From Fulvivirga sp. M361 (lineage in GTDB: Bacteria; Bacteroidota; Bacteroidia; Cytophagales; Cyclobacteriaceae): DNA of 64,000 bases. Positions 36,701 through 44,351 of the stretch are shown in pieces. The notes beneath the pieces are model-generated. The model was not told the origin of the DNA. It saw only the letters and a program-made list of their open reading frames with translations, and searched no databases. Location: NCBI RefSeq assembly GCF_007097395.1, contig NZ_VKDC01000025.1:16766-80765 (forward strand). The letters are read 5' to 3'. Numbering within the stretch: the stretch's first letter is position 1; each line of letters opens with the position of its first letter. The position numbers were made by a program, and so were the translations under genes.

Positions 36701-36816
36701 ACAATGCTACGCAAAGTAACCAGATACAGTCCGGACCGGAAAGCTCCGGAGCATTGGTCATCCGAAATGCTGCTCCACCCCGACAATTCCAGTTTGGAGT
36801 ACGGTATTTATTTTAA
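33781..36816 (+). CDS. TonB-dependent receptor with carboxypeptidase-regulatory-like N-terminus
   Basis: This 1011-residue outer-membrane protein has a signal peptide (to YAQA, residue 21), an N-terminal carboxypeptidase-regulatory-like beta domain (about 22-105), a plug (about 115-250, with VAINGANSLYTSYLIDGLDNN near 180) and a large beta-barrel ending in FQFGVRYLF with terminal phenylalanine. The barrel has Oar-like features, such as PSVNDRTHVISAIGYFYP near 862, and is not a SusC. No SusD follows. Instead, 21 bp downstream, a binding-protein ABC importer begins, so the receptor probably delivers the same ligand to the periplasm. The ligand is unknown. Confidence 0.9.
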   Translation: MKKLLMIAVLATLGQYIYAQAGLEVSVINRDTNLPLTNYPIRLINESIGFSIEKNSDSQGKVKFRGLSTSGRYTLSTSENDQYYAFEKNDLSLRSNQSSSITIIINLKSAIELEDVVIRGGGFSAINTVNAEVTSELTAKEIETLPIEGRDITRALFRLPNVTQATGFFSEAPTVAINGANSLYTSYLIDGLDNNENFLGGQKFAIPVGFTQNITVLANNYSAEYGQTANGIFNITTKSGSNEITGEAFYITRPGPVIDASSSFAQRDLSGNQVKDGFQRHQGGFGVGGPIVKDRTFFYLNLEYTKDVKDNLLNSPVLGVNETVRGENDFLYFSGKIDHRWNARWKSNLRLNMGDVGIERQGGGLDGGLSFESAGNVQDRNSILIASQNVYNLGNFLSETNVQFARFRWDFANPNNPSSPNVTVLDASTDETIAVLGHPGFIFNSQEETVQLQQKFTLFKNKHTFKAGFGVISADHKLLAGGNPNGSYTVALDAAQIEQVRSLNAGAGLSAFDIPAGAEVRNYGIELRPQSFGTRQNRWSAYIEDLWSVTNKLNVTLGIRYDYDNLSKGGSSSGDLNNIAPRLNANYKINDRSNVRFGYGLFYEKILYAVYSDALQQNRTSPDYLRQLQELIDQGILPSDTDLNEITFEGNLGASFDRNAVQTAGITYLNGPDFSELQGQRETIFDGEDARILNPEGYDNPFSHQFTLGYQNQVDDDILFYVDLIHSRSFNLFRLRNLNAPAPHTVVFNPDFAPGQVRSPEDADRVRPVPIGADSQGGYALVAGDTLRGGARNIVVSETEGTSTYYAANFNLVKDKGEDNYAYRLYYTLSRLRNDTEDINFRASDSNDFSRDEGPSVNDRTHVISAIGYFYPVRNFSISLATLIQSGQPINRIPVFSEFGTTDLNGDGQSFGDAFVGNSDRSPGEARNNDRLPWSTTFDLGLQYQFSFNGGAALELRADVFNLFNAENLSGYSNNATQSNQIQSGPESSGALVIRNAAPPRQFQFGVRYLF

Positions 36817-36837
36817 GTTGAAAAAATCGATTCATTC

Positions 36838-38046
36838 ATGCGCTTAAAGATTTTATACCTCGTCCTGATAATAAGTAGTATCGCTTGCGAAAACCAGAAA
36901 AAAGAAGAGGTAATAACAGATAAACCCTGGCAGCAGATCATTCGGGAATCCAGGGATAAAACCCTTACCTTGATGATGTGGCAAGGAGACCCTTTAATCA
37001 ACCGGTTTATGAGTGACTACATAGTACCAGAGCTCAAAGAGCAATATGGTATTACACTCAACATAGTGAACGGTCAGGGCAATACCATTGTCAGTACACT
37101 CATGACAGAACTGGAAGCCGGAGTGTCCTCCAGTGAGGTGGACATGATATGGATCAATGGAGAGACCTTCTATCAATTACGTCAGATTAAAGCCCTTTAT
37201 GGCCCCTTTGTGGAGCGATTACCTAATAATGAATACATTGACTTGAGTAACCCTTTCATTGCCTATGACTTTCAGCAACCTGCGGACGGTTATGAATGCC
37301 CCTGGGGTAATGTGCAATTGGCGCTTATCTACAATGGAGAGCAGGTGAAAAACCCACCACAGAACCTGATCGAATTAGAGAAATGGGTCAGGGAGCATCC
37401 TGGTAAATTCACTATCGGTAATGATTTTACAGGTATGACGGTGCTCAAGTCCTGGCTCATTCATTTGGCAGGAGGAAAAGGGGCGTTAAAGGGCGATTTT
37501 AATGAGGAAAAATATAAAAAGTATAGCGCTGAACTATGGGAATACCTTAACCGAATTAAACCCTATTGGTGGAACAAAGGACAAAGCTTTCCATCTTCGG
37601 TAGCGCAGATCCACCAGTTATTTGCTAACGGTGAAGTGTGGTTTACCATGAGCAATAACGATAGTGAAGTGGACAACAAGATCGTTCAGGGGATTTTTCC
37701 TGAAAGTAGCCGGGCTTATGTCCCTGAAACCGGAACGATACAAAACTCACATTTTATGGGCATCGTCAACCATTCCTCCAACAAAGAGGCGGCCATGGTC
37801 GTATGCAATTTTCTGATTTCACCTGCGGTCCAGTGGGAAAAGATGCAGCCAGCCGTGTGGGGGGATGGCACAGTCCTGTCTGTGTCTGCACTGCCCGTGG
37901 AGTGGCAGCAGAAATTTCAGGCCATACCAGGAAGGAAAAATGCTCCTGATCGGGAGTTTATCAATGAAAGGGCCTTTATGGAACCCGCGCCTGAATATAT
38001 GATCCGTTTGTTTGAAGATTTCAGAAAAGAGGTGATTGAAAAATAA
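36838..38046 (+). CDS. YnjB-type ABC transporter substrate-binding lipoprotein
   Basis: This 402-residue lipoprotein (C17 in ISSIACENQKK) is an extracellular solute-binding protein of the YnjB group (COG4134). It has the two-lobe pattern typical of thiamine/iron/polyamine-type binding proteins: LTLMMWQGDPLINRFM (about 43-58), SSEVDMIWINGETFYQL near 97-113, ECPWGNVQLALIYNG near 152-166, and a late NSHFMGIVNHSSNKEAAMV stretch. The substrate of YnjBCD is not established. Its gene lies between the TonB receptor and two permease genes with gaps of 21 and 6 bp, forming one operon. Confidence 0.85.
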   Translation: MRLKILYLVLIISSIACENQKKEEVITDKPWQQIIRESRDKTLTLMMWQGDPLINRFMSDYIVPELKEQYGITLNIVNGQGNTIVSTLMTELEAGVSSSEVDMIWINGETFYQLRQIKALYGPFVERLPNNEYIDLSNPFIAYDFQQPADGYECPWGNVQLALIYNGEQVKNPPQNLIELEKWVREHPGKFTIGNDFTGMTVLKSWLIHLAGGKGALKGDFNEEKYKKYSAELWEYLNRIKPYWWNKGQSFPSSVAQIHQLFANGEVWFTMSNNDSEVDNKIVQGIFPESSRAYVPETGTIQNSHFMGIVNHSSNKEAAMVVCNFLISPAVQWEKMQPAVWGDGTVLSVSALPVEWQQKFQAIPGRKNAPDREFINERAFMEPAPEYMIRLFEDFRKEVIEK

Positions 38047-38052
38047 CTGCTG

Positions 38053-38889
38053 TTGAGAAAGAAGACCATTATATTGATCTATGTCCTGGTTACATTGGGG
38101 CCCTTAGCGCTTGGGTTAAGTTATTCTATACGCTACAGCTTTGGCCTGACGGGTTTGATGAATGAGGGATTTACTTTAACACATTGGATCAAACTCTGTA
38201 AGGAGAGTGATGCATTATACAGTTTAGGGTATAGCGCCTGGCTCACCATTATTTCCATGTTACTTACATTAGGTTTATCCTTGATGCTGTCCTGGTGGTT
38301 TGTCCGCCGGAAAGGAGCTAATGGGTTGTTCAAGTCCCTTTTCTTGCCGATGTTATTCCCGCCGCTTGTAGCGGCTTTTGCATGGTTTTACCTCCTTAGT
38401 CCCGGGGGCATCATTTCCCGTATGGCATATCACCTGCACATTACCAATGCTATTGACGACTTCCCCCGCTGGACTAATGACAATTACAGTATAGGAATAG
38501 TGATCACACATGTGTTTCTAATATTTCCCATTTTTACGTTATTATTTACTGCACAGGCACAGAAAGAGCGAGTGTCTGAGTTAATGAATGCTGCATTAAC
38601 CTTAGGAAGCAGTAAAATACAATTCTTGAAACGTATATACATTCCTCTATTGCTTTTAAAAACCCGTCCTGTTATTTGGCTCTACGGGATATTTTTATTG
38701 GGTACCTACGAAGTGCCTTTATTACTGGGGCAGTCTTCCCCAAGGCCAGTAACCTTGTTCATTACCGATAAACTTACCCGGTTTGACCTCAAGGACATCC
38801 CCGTTGGTCATGCTATGGTGGTGGTTTATACGCTATTGGTTTTGGTTGTTATTGCCCTTTTTGTTCGTAAAAAGCAGCATCTGATTTGA
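38053..38889 (+). CDS. ABC transporter permease 1 (YnjC-like half)
   Basis: This 278-residue inner-membrane protein has about six transmembrane helices and the cytoplasmic EAA-type loop expected for binding-protein-dependent permeases (ELMNAALTLGSSKIQFLKRI, about 176-195), which contacts the ATPase. It corresponds to one half of the two-domain E. coli YnjC; the other half is the next gene. The start is TTG at 38053, 6 bp after the upstream stop, with no ATG in a better position. It overlaps the next gene by 4 bases. Confidence 0.85.
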   Translation: MRKKTIILIYVLVTLGPLALGLSYSIRYSFGLTGLMNEGFTLTHWIKLCKESDALYSLGYSAWLTIISMLLTLGLSLMLSWWFVRRKGANGLFKSLFLPMLFPPLVAAFAWFYLLSPGGIISRMAYHLHITNAIDDFPRWTNDNYSIGIVITHVFLIFPIFTLLFTAQAQKERVSELMNAALTLGSSKIQFLKRIYIPLLLLKTRPVIWLYGIFLLGTYEVPLLLGQSSPRPVTLFITDKLTRFDLKDIPVGHAMVVVYTLLVLVVIALFVRKKQHLI

Positions 38890-39656
38890 AAAACCAACTC
38901 CGTCATATCGTACTTATTTTTGTATTATCCCCTTTTTTGACAGTGGTTTATCTGTCCCTGGTATCAGGATGGTCATTTCCTGACCTGTGGCAGGCCAATT
39001 TTACCCTGCGTTTTTGGAAAAGCCTTTTGGAGTCAGGTAGCGGATTATTGGACAGTTTGCGGTTGTCTTTGTTTATTTCATTTTCCATTGCTCTATTGGC
39101 TACGGCATTTGGTTTTTTTGTGTCTAAACAACTCATGTTCTGGCAGCGCTATCAGGCTTTGTTACAACTGGCCTTCTATCCCTACCTTATTGCACCGGTA
39201 ATACTCGGGGCCATGTTACAATACTATTTTGTACGTTGGGGGCTGACAGGGACACTTCTTGGTGTATTCCTGGCCCAAACCTTATTCGTTTTACCCTATA
39301 GTGTATTACTTATGGCCACCTTCTGGACGGACCGTATCCGGCAGATCGCTTTTCAGGCCAGTAGTTTAGGTGCGTCCAACCGGCAGGTGAATGCATCTGT
39401 ACTGTTTCCCATGGCCAGGTCGTGGTTACTATTATGTTTTGTCCAGTGTTTTCTGATCTCCTGGTTTGAATATGGTATTACGCGCTTGATAGGTGTGGGT
39501 AAAGTAGATACGTTGACCATTAAAGTCATGCATTTTGTACAGGAGGCGAATCCACACTATGCAGCATTGGCAGCCTGCCTGATGATATTACCACTTTTGG
39601 TAGTACTGGTCATCAATCAGCGGTTAATCACAAACAGAAATCCAAACCCACTATGA
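38886..39656 (+). CDS. ABC transporter permease 2 (YnjC-like half)
   Basis: This 256-residue inner-membrane permease has six predicted helices and its own EAA loop (QIAFQASSLGASNRQVNASV, about 151-170). With the preceding permease it would form the heterodimeric channel of the importer. The start is TTG overlapping the preceding TGA stop, and the gene overlaps the ATPase gene by 4 bases. In E. coli the two halves are fused as YnjC. Confidence 0.85.
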   Translation: MKNQLRHIVLIFVLSPFLTVVYLSLVSGWSFPDLWQANFTLRFWKSLLESGSGLLDSLRLSLFISFSIALLATAFGFFVSKQLMFWQRYQALLQLAFYPYLIAPVILGAMLQYYFVRWGLTGTLLGVFLAQTLFVLPYSVLLMATFWTDRIRQIAFQASSLGASNRQVNASVLFPMARSWLLLCFVQCFLISWFEYGITRLIGVGKVDTLTIKVMHFVQEANPHYAALAACLMILPLLVVLVINQRLITNRNPNPL

Positions 39657-40372
39657 TCGTTCTGGATAACTTGCATAAAGTCTATGATGGGGAGACTGTT
39701 TTGAATGGCTTGTCATTGGAAGTGCCTGAACAGCTCACACTTAGTATCCTGGGAAAATCAGGTAGCGGCAAAAGTACATTGCTAAAAATAATGGCCGGCC
39801 TGGAATCTGCCGATTCAGGGAGCTTCTCAGTGCATGGTGAAGATATGTTATCGCTGGTACCTCAAAAAAGAGGAGTAGTATACCTGAGCCAGGAGCCCCT
39901 GCTTTTTCCACACTTAAGTGTCTTTGAAAACCTGGCTTACGGGCTTAAAATACGAAAACAGGATAAAGCCGCCATACAAAAGGACGTGGAGGTGATGGCA
40001 GATAAGCTTGGTCTGTCCGAACACTTAATGAAAGGGCCTCATCAACTTTCCGGTGGTCAAAAACAACGGGTGAGCTTCGGCAGGGCGCTTATTATTAATC
40101 CCAACATATTGTTACTGGACGAACCTTTTGGAAGCCTGGATACGCAAACCCGGGCTGAAATGCAGTCACTATTCAATAGCATTCGTAAGGAATTTAGCAT
40201 TACCGCATTGTTTGTGACCCATGACTTAAAAGAGGCCCTGCTCATGGGGGACAGAGTTGCTATGATGCAAGACGGGAATTTACAGGTGTTTTCTTCTGTT
40301 GAGGCTTTTATAAACGATCCCGGCTCGGGAGCCGCCGATGAAATTAAATTTTGGAAACAGTTTAATCTTTAA
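39653..40372 (+). CDS. ABC transporter ATP-binding protein (YnjD-like)
   Basis: This 239-residue ATPase drives the upstream permeases. It shows Walker A GKSGSGKST (about 35-43), the Q-loop LSQEPLLFPH near 79, the signature LSGGQKQRVSFGRAL near 132-146, Walker B ILLLDEPFGSLD near 153-164 and the switch histidine in FVTHD. It is most like ATPases of YnjD and thiamine/iron import systems. The radical SAM gene follows after 2 bp, which ties that enzyme to the importer. Confidence 0.92.
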   Translation: MIVLDNLHKVYDGETVLNGLSLEVPEQLTLSILGKSGSGKSTLLKIMAGLESADSGSFSVHGEDMLSLVPQKRGVVYLSQEPLLFPHLSVFENLAYGLKIRKQDKAAIQKDVEVMADKLGLSEHLMKGPHQLSGGQKQRVSFGRALIINPNILLLDEPFGSLDTQTRAEMQSLFNSIRKEFSITALFVTHDLKEALLMGDRVAMMQDGNLQVFSSVEAFINDPGSGAADEIKFWKQFNL

Positions 40373-40374
40373 CA

Positions 40375-41319
40375 ATGAAAGATTTTAATCATATAGAATC
40401 TGTATACTGGGTGTTTACACAACTCTGTAACGATAAGTGCGACCACTGTTATAACTTATCAGGCCCTCAGGGTTCGAGAATATCTGAAGAAGACTGCCTC
40501 AACATTATCGAAAACTTACCGGATAGTGTAGAGCGATTGATTTTATCTGGCGGTGAGCCGCTGGCAGAAAGGAAAAAACTGTACCTGATACTGGATAAGC
40601 TCAAAGAAAAGTACCAGGGTAAGACCCAGATCATGCTCCAGACCAATGGAGATCTGTTAACAGATGAGATCCTGGATACGCTGATCGAAAAAGGAGTGAC
40701 ACGTTTTGATATTGCCAGTATAGACCGTTATCACAAGGCGGCTGGCGGAAGACTCATGCAATTAGCTGAACTTTTTGAGTCAAGAGGAGTAAATGGTGAT
40801 GATAAAGACCCGTTGGTACGTAAAGAGAATTACCTCCATAACTACTCCCTAAGCTGGGGGTATTGGGGCGCCAATGAGGATATGTGGCTGGGAGGTAACT
40901 GGGCAAGGGGCCGTGCAATGCAAAAGAACATATGGAAGAAGGACCCCGATCATAACTTTTGCGCGATCTTATCCGGGGCGGTAGGCTTCCTAAATGGAGG
41001 CGATAACATACCACAGGAAATATCCATACAGCTGTGGAAAATAAACCCCTGCTGTCCGGGTACAAAAGAAGCGCTGGGTGATGCCCGAAAGGAGAAGGTG
41101 GCCGATGTTCTTCTGCGCCTTTCCGGTAATCCGGTCTTTGAAATGCTGGACAAAGGTGATCCGTATAAAATGGGGGAGTCGGTCGGTATTTCAGAAAGTC
41201 ATGCACGAAAGCGATGCGGAGAGCTTAAAAACGTGTGTCTCTGGTGTGATGAGTTCTTTGAAAAGCACTACGACATGTCTAAACTTGAAAAGAAAGCAGC
41301 AGAAGTACCCAAGGTATAA
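40375..41319 (+). CDS. Radical SAM protein of unknown function
   Basis: This 314-residue cytoplasmic enzyme has the radical SAM cluster motif C18-x3-C22-x2-C25 and the SAM-binding GGEP at 59-62, with QTNGDLLTDE near 89-98. Six further cysteines (C196, C226-C227, C281, C288, C291) lie in the last third; the C281/C288/C291 set resembles an auxiliary 4Fe-4S site such as those of SPASM or twitch domains. Radical SAM enzymes open SAM to a 5'-deoxyadenosyl radical for C-H chemistry. No peptide precursor is seen nearby. It is co-transcribed, 2 bp after the importer ATPase, so its substrate may be the imported compound. I cannot place it in a named subfamily. Confidence 0.88.
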   Translation: MKDFNHIESVYWVFTQLCNDKCDHCYNLSGPQGSRISEEDCLNIIENLPDSVERLILSGGEPLAERKKLYLILDKLKEKYQGKTQIMLQTNGDLLTDEILDTLIEKGVTRFDIASIDRYHKAAGGRLMQLAELFESRGVNGDDKDPLVRKENYLHNYSLSWGYWGANEDMWLGGNWARGRAMQKNIWKKDPDHNFCAILSGAVGFLNGGDNIPQEISIQLWKINPCCPGTKEALGDARKEKVADVLLRLSGNPVFEMLDKGDPYKMGESVGISESHARKRCGELKNVCLWCDEFFEKHYDMSKLEKKAAEVPKV

Positions 41320-41336
41320 CATTATGGTAATATAGA

Positions 41337-41714
41337 ATGGAAGCAGAGAAGGAATTGATTTTCGTATATAATGCGGACTCAGGCGCCTGGAATGGATATA
41401 TGGACATAATGCATAAGGTGTTCTCGCCAAAAACCTATGCATGTAATTTATGTGCGATCACCTATGGCACATTTTCCATTAAAAAGGAATGGGCAGATTT
41501 TATTGAAGGTCTGCCTGTAGCATTACGCTTTCTGCACCGCGATGAATGGGAAAGGGAATTCAAACGCAAAGATGATCTTCCCGCAGTTTTTTTGAGAAGA
41601 GGCGATCAGCTGTCTGTTTGGCTGGAGGCGGAAACGATGAATGAGATGGACCTAGAGGGGTTAAAAGGTTATATTGCTGCGCGTGTAAATGGAGCAGGGA
41701 CGGAAATTGCCTGA
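41337..41714 (+). CDS. Small conserved protein with a CxxC motif
   Basis: I do not recognise a named family for this 125-residue cytoplasmic protein. It opens with a hydrophobic strand (ELIFVYNADSGAWNGYMD) and has HKVFSPKTYACNLCAITYG at about 26-44, where C36 and C39 form a CxxC that could bind metal or act in redox, and ends in an acidic helix. Related proteins with the same 'FVYNADSG...CNLC' opening are familiar from Bacteroidota and cyanobacteria, without a known role. It lies 17 bp after the radical SAM gene and is the last gene of the import operon, so it may serve as a partner or carrier for that enzyme. Confidence 0.7.
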   Translation: MEAEKELIFVYNADSGAWNGYMDIMHKVFSPKTYACNLCAITYGTFSIKKEWADFIEGLPVALRFLHRDEWEREFKRKDDLPAVFLRRGDQLSVWLEAETMNEMDLEGLKGYIAARVNGAGTEIA

Positions 41715-41997
41715 TTAAAAATCGGCAGAGTGAATATCAGAGGCAATGCATTTACCATTGCAAAGAATATATTTATCACCCATCACTAAAAATTTACCTA
41801 AAACAAACTCAATTCGTTATCTTATAAAATAATAGTCCGTGACTGTCTGGTGAAGTAATCCAGGCTGAAGGTCAAAGCTTTGTTCCTTATTTTGGTGAGT
41901 TTTAAACTAAGCTTGAAGTATAAACCATACATGTATCTGGTTATTTTGAGTAAATTGAGATGAGCTGATCGGCCAAGCACCATAAATCAAACTGAAT

Positions 41998-42888
41998 ATG
42001 AAATTTACACTCATGATCATTTCGTTAATCGCCCTCATTTCCACAGGGTTAATATCGAAGTCAACCTCTGAAAATACTTTTTCAAAAGACACTTGGGAGT
42101 TTTTACTGGACAAGGACTTAAGCCAATGGGATATATTTATGGGAGTACCCCATTATTCCGTTGATCTGGAAGGTTACCCAAAAGGAGACGGGATGAAAGG
42201 CACCCCTATTGGATTAAATAAAGACCCGTTGAAGGTGTTTTCAGTAGAAGAGGTGAACGGAGAACCAGTACTGAAAATTACCGGGCAGATCTATGCCGGA
42301 TTGAGCACGAAACAAGTATTTGAAAACTACCATTTAAGTTTTGAGTTTAAGTGGGGGGAGAAAAAATATGAACCCAGGCTGGGAGACAAGAGAGACAGTG
42401 GTTTGCTTTACCATTGCCAGGAGCCACATGGCCAGTTTTGGAACGTTTGGATGCGCGCTCCTGAAATGCAGGTCCAGGAAACGGACTGTGGAGACTTTCA
42501 TCCGTTGGCAGGGGTGAGCATGGATATCAAAGCGTCAAAGCATACAGAAAATAACAGGGAATATTGGATATACGATCCGAAAGGGAAGGTCAGGACGTTT
42601 AAAAGCGGACCTGGAGGCAGTTGCAGAAGGATCGCAAACTATGAAAAGCCAGGTCACCAGTGGAACCACCTCGAACTCATTTGTATAGGGGATAAAGCGT
42701 ACCATATTGTGAATGGCAAAATAGTAATGGTGTTGGAAAACTCACGTGAATACACGAAAGACGGGATAGCTTCGGCACTAACGAAGGGAAAGATCCAGAT
42801 CCAGTCTGAAGCGGCGGAAGTTTATTATAAGAACATAAAAATTAGAAAAGTAACGAAGTTGCCAGAGGTTTTTGCAAAGCAATTGTAG
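41998..42888 (+). CDS. DUF1080 (3-keto-disaccharide hydrolase domain) secreted protein
   Basis: This 296-residue protein has an N-terminal signal sequence and a DUF1080 beta-jelly-roll (LamG-like) domain, with LSTKQVFENYHLSFEFKWGE near 102-121 and RDSGLLYHCQEPHGQFW near 132-148. DUF1080 enzymes of Bacteroidota cleave 3-keto-glycosides; older annotation treated them as glucanases. Here it stands alone, 283 bp after the radical SAM operon and 256 bp before rrf2. No partner sugar dehydrogenase is adjacent, although an FAD oxidoreductase occurs at 16.5 kb. Confidence 0.82.
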   Translation: MKFTLMIISLIALISTGLISKSTSENTFSKDTWEFLLDKDLSQWDIFMGVPHYSVDLEGYPKGDGMKGTPIGLNKDPLKVFSVEEVNGEPVLKITGQIYAGLSTKQVFENYHLSFEFKWGEKKYEPRLGDKRDSGLLYHCQEPHGQFWNVWMRAPEMQVQETDCGDFHPLAGVSMDIKASKHTENNREYWIYDPKGKVRTFKSGPGGSCRRIANYEKPGHQWNHLELICIGDKAYHIVNGKIVMVLENSREYTKDGIASALTKGKIQIQSEAAEVYYKNIKIRKVTKLPEVFAKQL

Positions 42889-43065
42889 TAGGCATTTATA
42901 GCCGGAATCCTTAAAGAGACTACTATCATCAGAATAGATGGAACGAAATGAATAGCGGGTGACAAACAGCCTTTCCCGTTACCCATGAAGTGATTTGCTT
43001 AAAGTCGGGCTATTGCCACAGTTAACCCATCAAATGACATTTAGTTGTAGCAGTCTATTTCTCCT

Positions 43066-43099
43066 GTTTCAGGGAATAAAATAATTAAGGATAAATTTG
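43066..43099 (+). promoter_or_regulatory. Candidate promoter of rrf2
   Basis: TAAATTTG at 43092-43099 is an exact -7 box (TAnnTTTG), with TTTC at 43067-43070 about 21 bp upstream as a near-consensus -33 box. TCCGGA hexamers follow at 43100-43105 and again across the start codon (43139-43144), which could be regulator contacts. Confidence 0.55.
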
Positions 43100-43143
43100 T
43101 CCGGAATTATATTTTCGAATAAATTCACATCAAAATCGTCCGG

Positions 43144-43569
43144 ATGTTTTCAAAAGCCTGTGAGTATGCATCAAAAATCATGATTTACCTTGCTTCAAAG
43201 CGAGATGAGGATAAGCTGGCAGGGCTTAAGGATATTGCAAAGGCCATCAATTCCCCCGAAGCTTATACGGCTAAAATATTACAGCAGCTTGTTCGGAGGG
43301 AGCTGTTACTTTCTGTAAGAGGACCCAACGGAGGGTTTGGTATACACAAAAACAAGGAAGTATCTCTCATGGAGGTCGTCATGGCCATTGATGGAGAGGG
43401 GATTGTGAAAAAATGCATTTTAGGATTGGAAGTTTGTTCGGAAAACCGCCCTTGTCCGGTACATGATAAGTTCGTAGCGGTGAGGGACCACTTACGTGGT
43501 ATTCTCTCTACTACATTGATCACCGAAGTAGGGGACGGTATAGAAGAGAGTATCTTTTTCTTAAAATGA
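43144..43569 (+). CDS. Rrf2-family transcriptional regulator, probably Fe-S and NO sensing
   Basis: This 141-residue winged-helix protein belongs to the Rrf2 family. It has the DNA-binding region about 10-65 (KIMIYLASKR through VRGPNGGFGIHK) and three cysteines spaced as an Fe-S site, C91, C98 and C104, in the usual position. In NsrR and IscR this cluster is damaged by nitric oxide or by cluster demand. It heads the group with ric (52 bp gap) and the nos genes, so a role as NO or nitrosative-stress sensor of this cluster is likely but inferred. The upstream region has a good TAAATTTG box. Confidence 0.88.
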   Translation: MFSKACEYASKIMIYLASKRDEDKLAGLKDIAKAINSPEAYTAKILQQLVRRELLLSVRGPNGGFGIHKNKEVSLMEVVMAIDGEGIVKKCILGLEVCSENRPCPVHDKFVAVRDHLRGILSTTLITEVGDGIEESIFFLK

Positions 43570-43620
43570 TGAAACATCTAACTAATAAAGGATATAAAGG
43601 TCTTTAAATCTTAAATAAAA

Positions 43621-44343
43621 ATGAAAAACATTTCTCAATTAAAAGTTGGAAAAATTGTAGCCATCAATTTCCGAACCTCTAAAGTGTTGACTGCCCATAA
43701 TATTGACTTTTGTTGCAAAGGTGGGGTCACGTTGGAAGAGGCGTGTAAAGAGCGAAATTTGTCACTGGATCAGATCATTGCTGAACTGGAAGAATCATTT
43801 AAAACCCCGGATGCATTCGACTATGAGCATCTTGATTTGAAGGAGTTAATTGATATTATCGTCAATAACCATCATAAGTATGTAGAAAATACGGTTCCTG
43901 CTTTAAGGACTTACCTGAACAAACTGAGTGAGGTACACGGAGGCAATCATCCTGAGCTTTTGGAGATCAGAGAGATGTTCGATTCCTCTGCTGAGGCGCT
44001 TGTGGTGCATATGCGGAAGGAAGAAACAATTGTGTTTCCATATATCAAGGCGATGGTAGAAGCCAAAGAAAGGGATTTCCCACTTTCTGAACCTTATTTT
44101 GGTCATTTAAATAACCCCTTACAACTCATGGAAGAAGATCATGATCTTGAAGGGGAGCGGTTTAGAGAAATTGCAAGGCTGAGCGGAAACTATGAATGTC
44201 CTGAAGATGGATGCCAGACCTATAGTGTAGCCTATGCCTTACTCAAAGAGTTTGAAGAAGATTTACATAAGCACATCCATTTGGAAAACAATATTCTGTT
44301 TGCCAAGGCCCGGGCATTGTATTCGGAAATCATACCAAATTGA
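43621..44343 (+). CDS. ric: Iron-sulfur cluster repair di-iron protein Ric (ScdA/YtfE)
   Basis: This 240-residue protein has the N-terminal ScdA domain (about 5-60, with AHNIDFCCKGG at 21-31) and a hemerythrin-like four-helix bundle with iron ligands in IVNNHHKYVEN near 80-90, MRKEE near 134, MEEDHDLEG near 171-179 and DLHKHIHLENN near 215-225. Ric repairs Fe-S clusters hurt by NO or peroxide and can reduce NO. Its place between Rrf2 and the nos genes fits a nitrosative-stress module. Length matches E. coli YtfE (220) plus a short extension. Confidence 0.93.
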   Translation: MKNISQLKVGKIVAINFRTSKVLTAHNIDFCCKGGVTLEEACKERNLSLDQIIAELEESFKTPDAFDYEHLDLKELIDIIVNNHHKYVENTVPALRTYLNKLSEVHGGNHPELLEIREMFDSSAEALVVHMRKEETIVFPYIKAMVEAKERDFPLSEPYFGHLNNPLQLMEEDHDLEGERFREIARLSGNYECPEDGCQTYSVAYALLKEFEEDLHKHIHLENNILFAKARALYSEIIPN

Positions 44344-44351
44344 CCCGATAA

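Noticed and set aside
40375..41319. Radical SAM gene as ArsS (arsenosugar) together with DUF2064
   Set aside because: The family link of DUF2064 to radical SAM loci is suggestive, but the motif context CNDKCDHCYN and the extra cysteines do not clearly match ArsS, and no arsenic methyltransferase is near.
42889..43143. Rrf2/NsrR-type operator dyad before rrf2
   Set aside because: An AT-rich imperfect dyad lies after the -7 box, but its arms do not match a known NsrR or IscR site closely enough to claim it.
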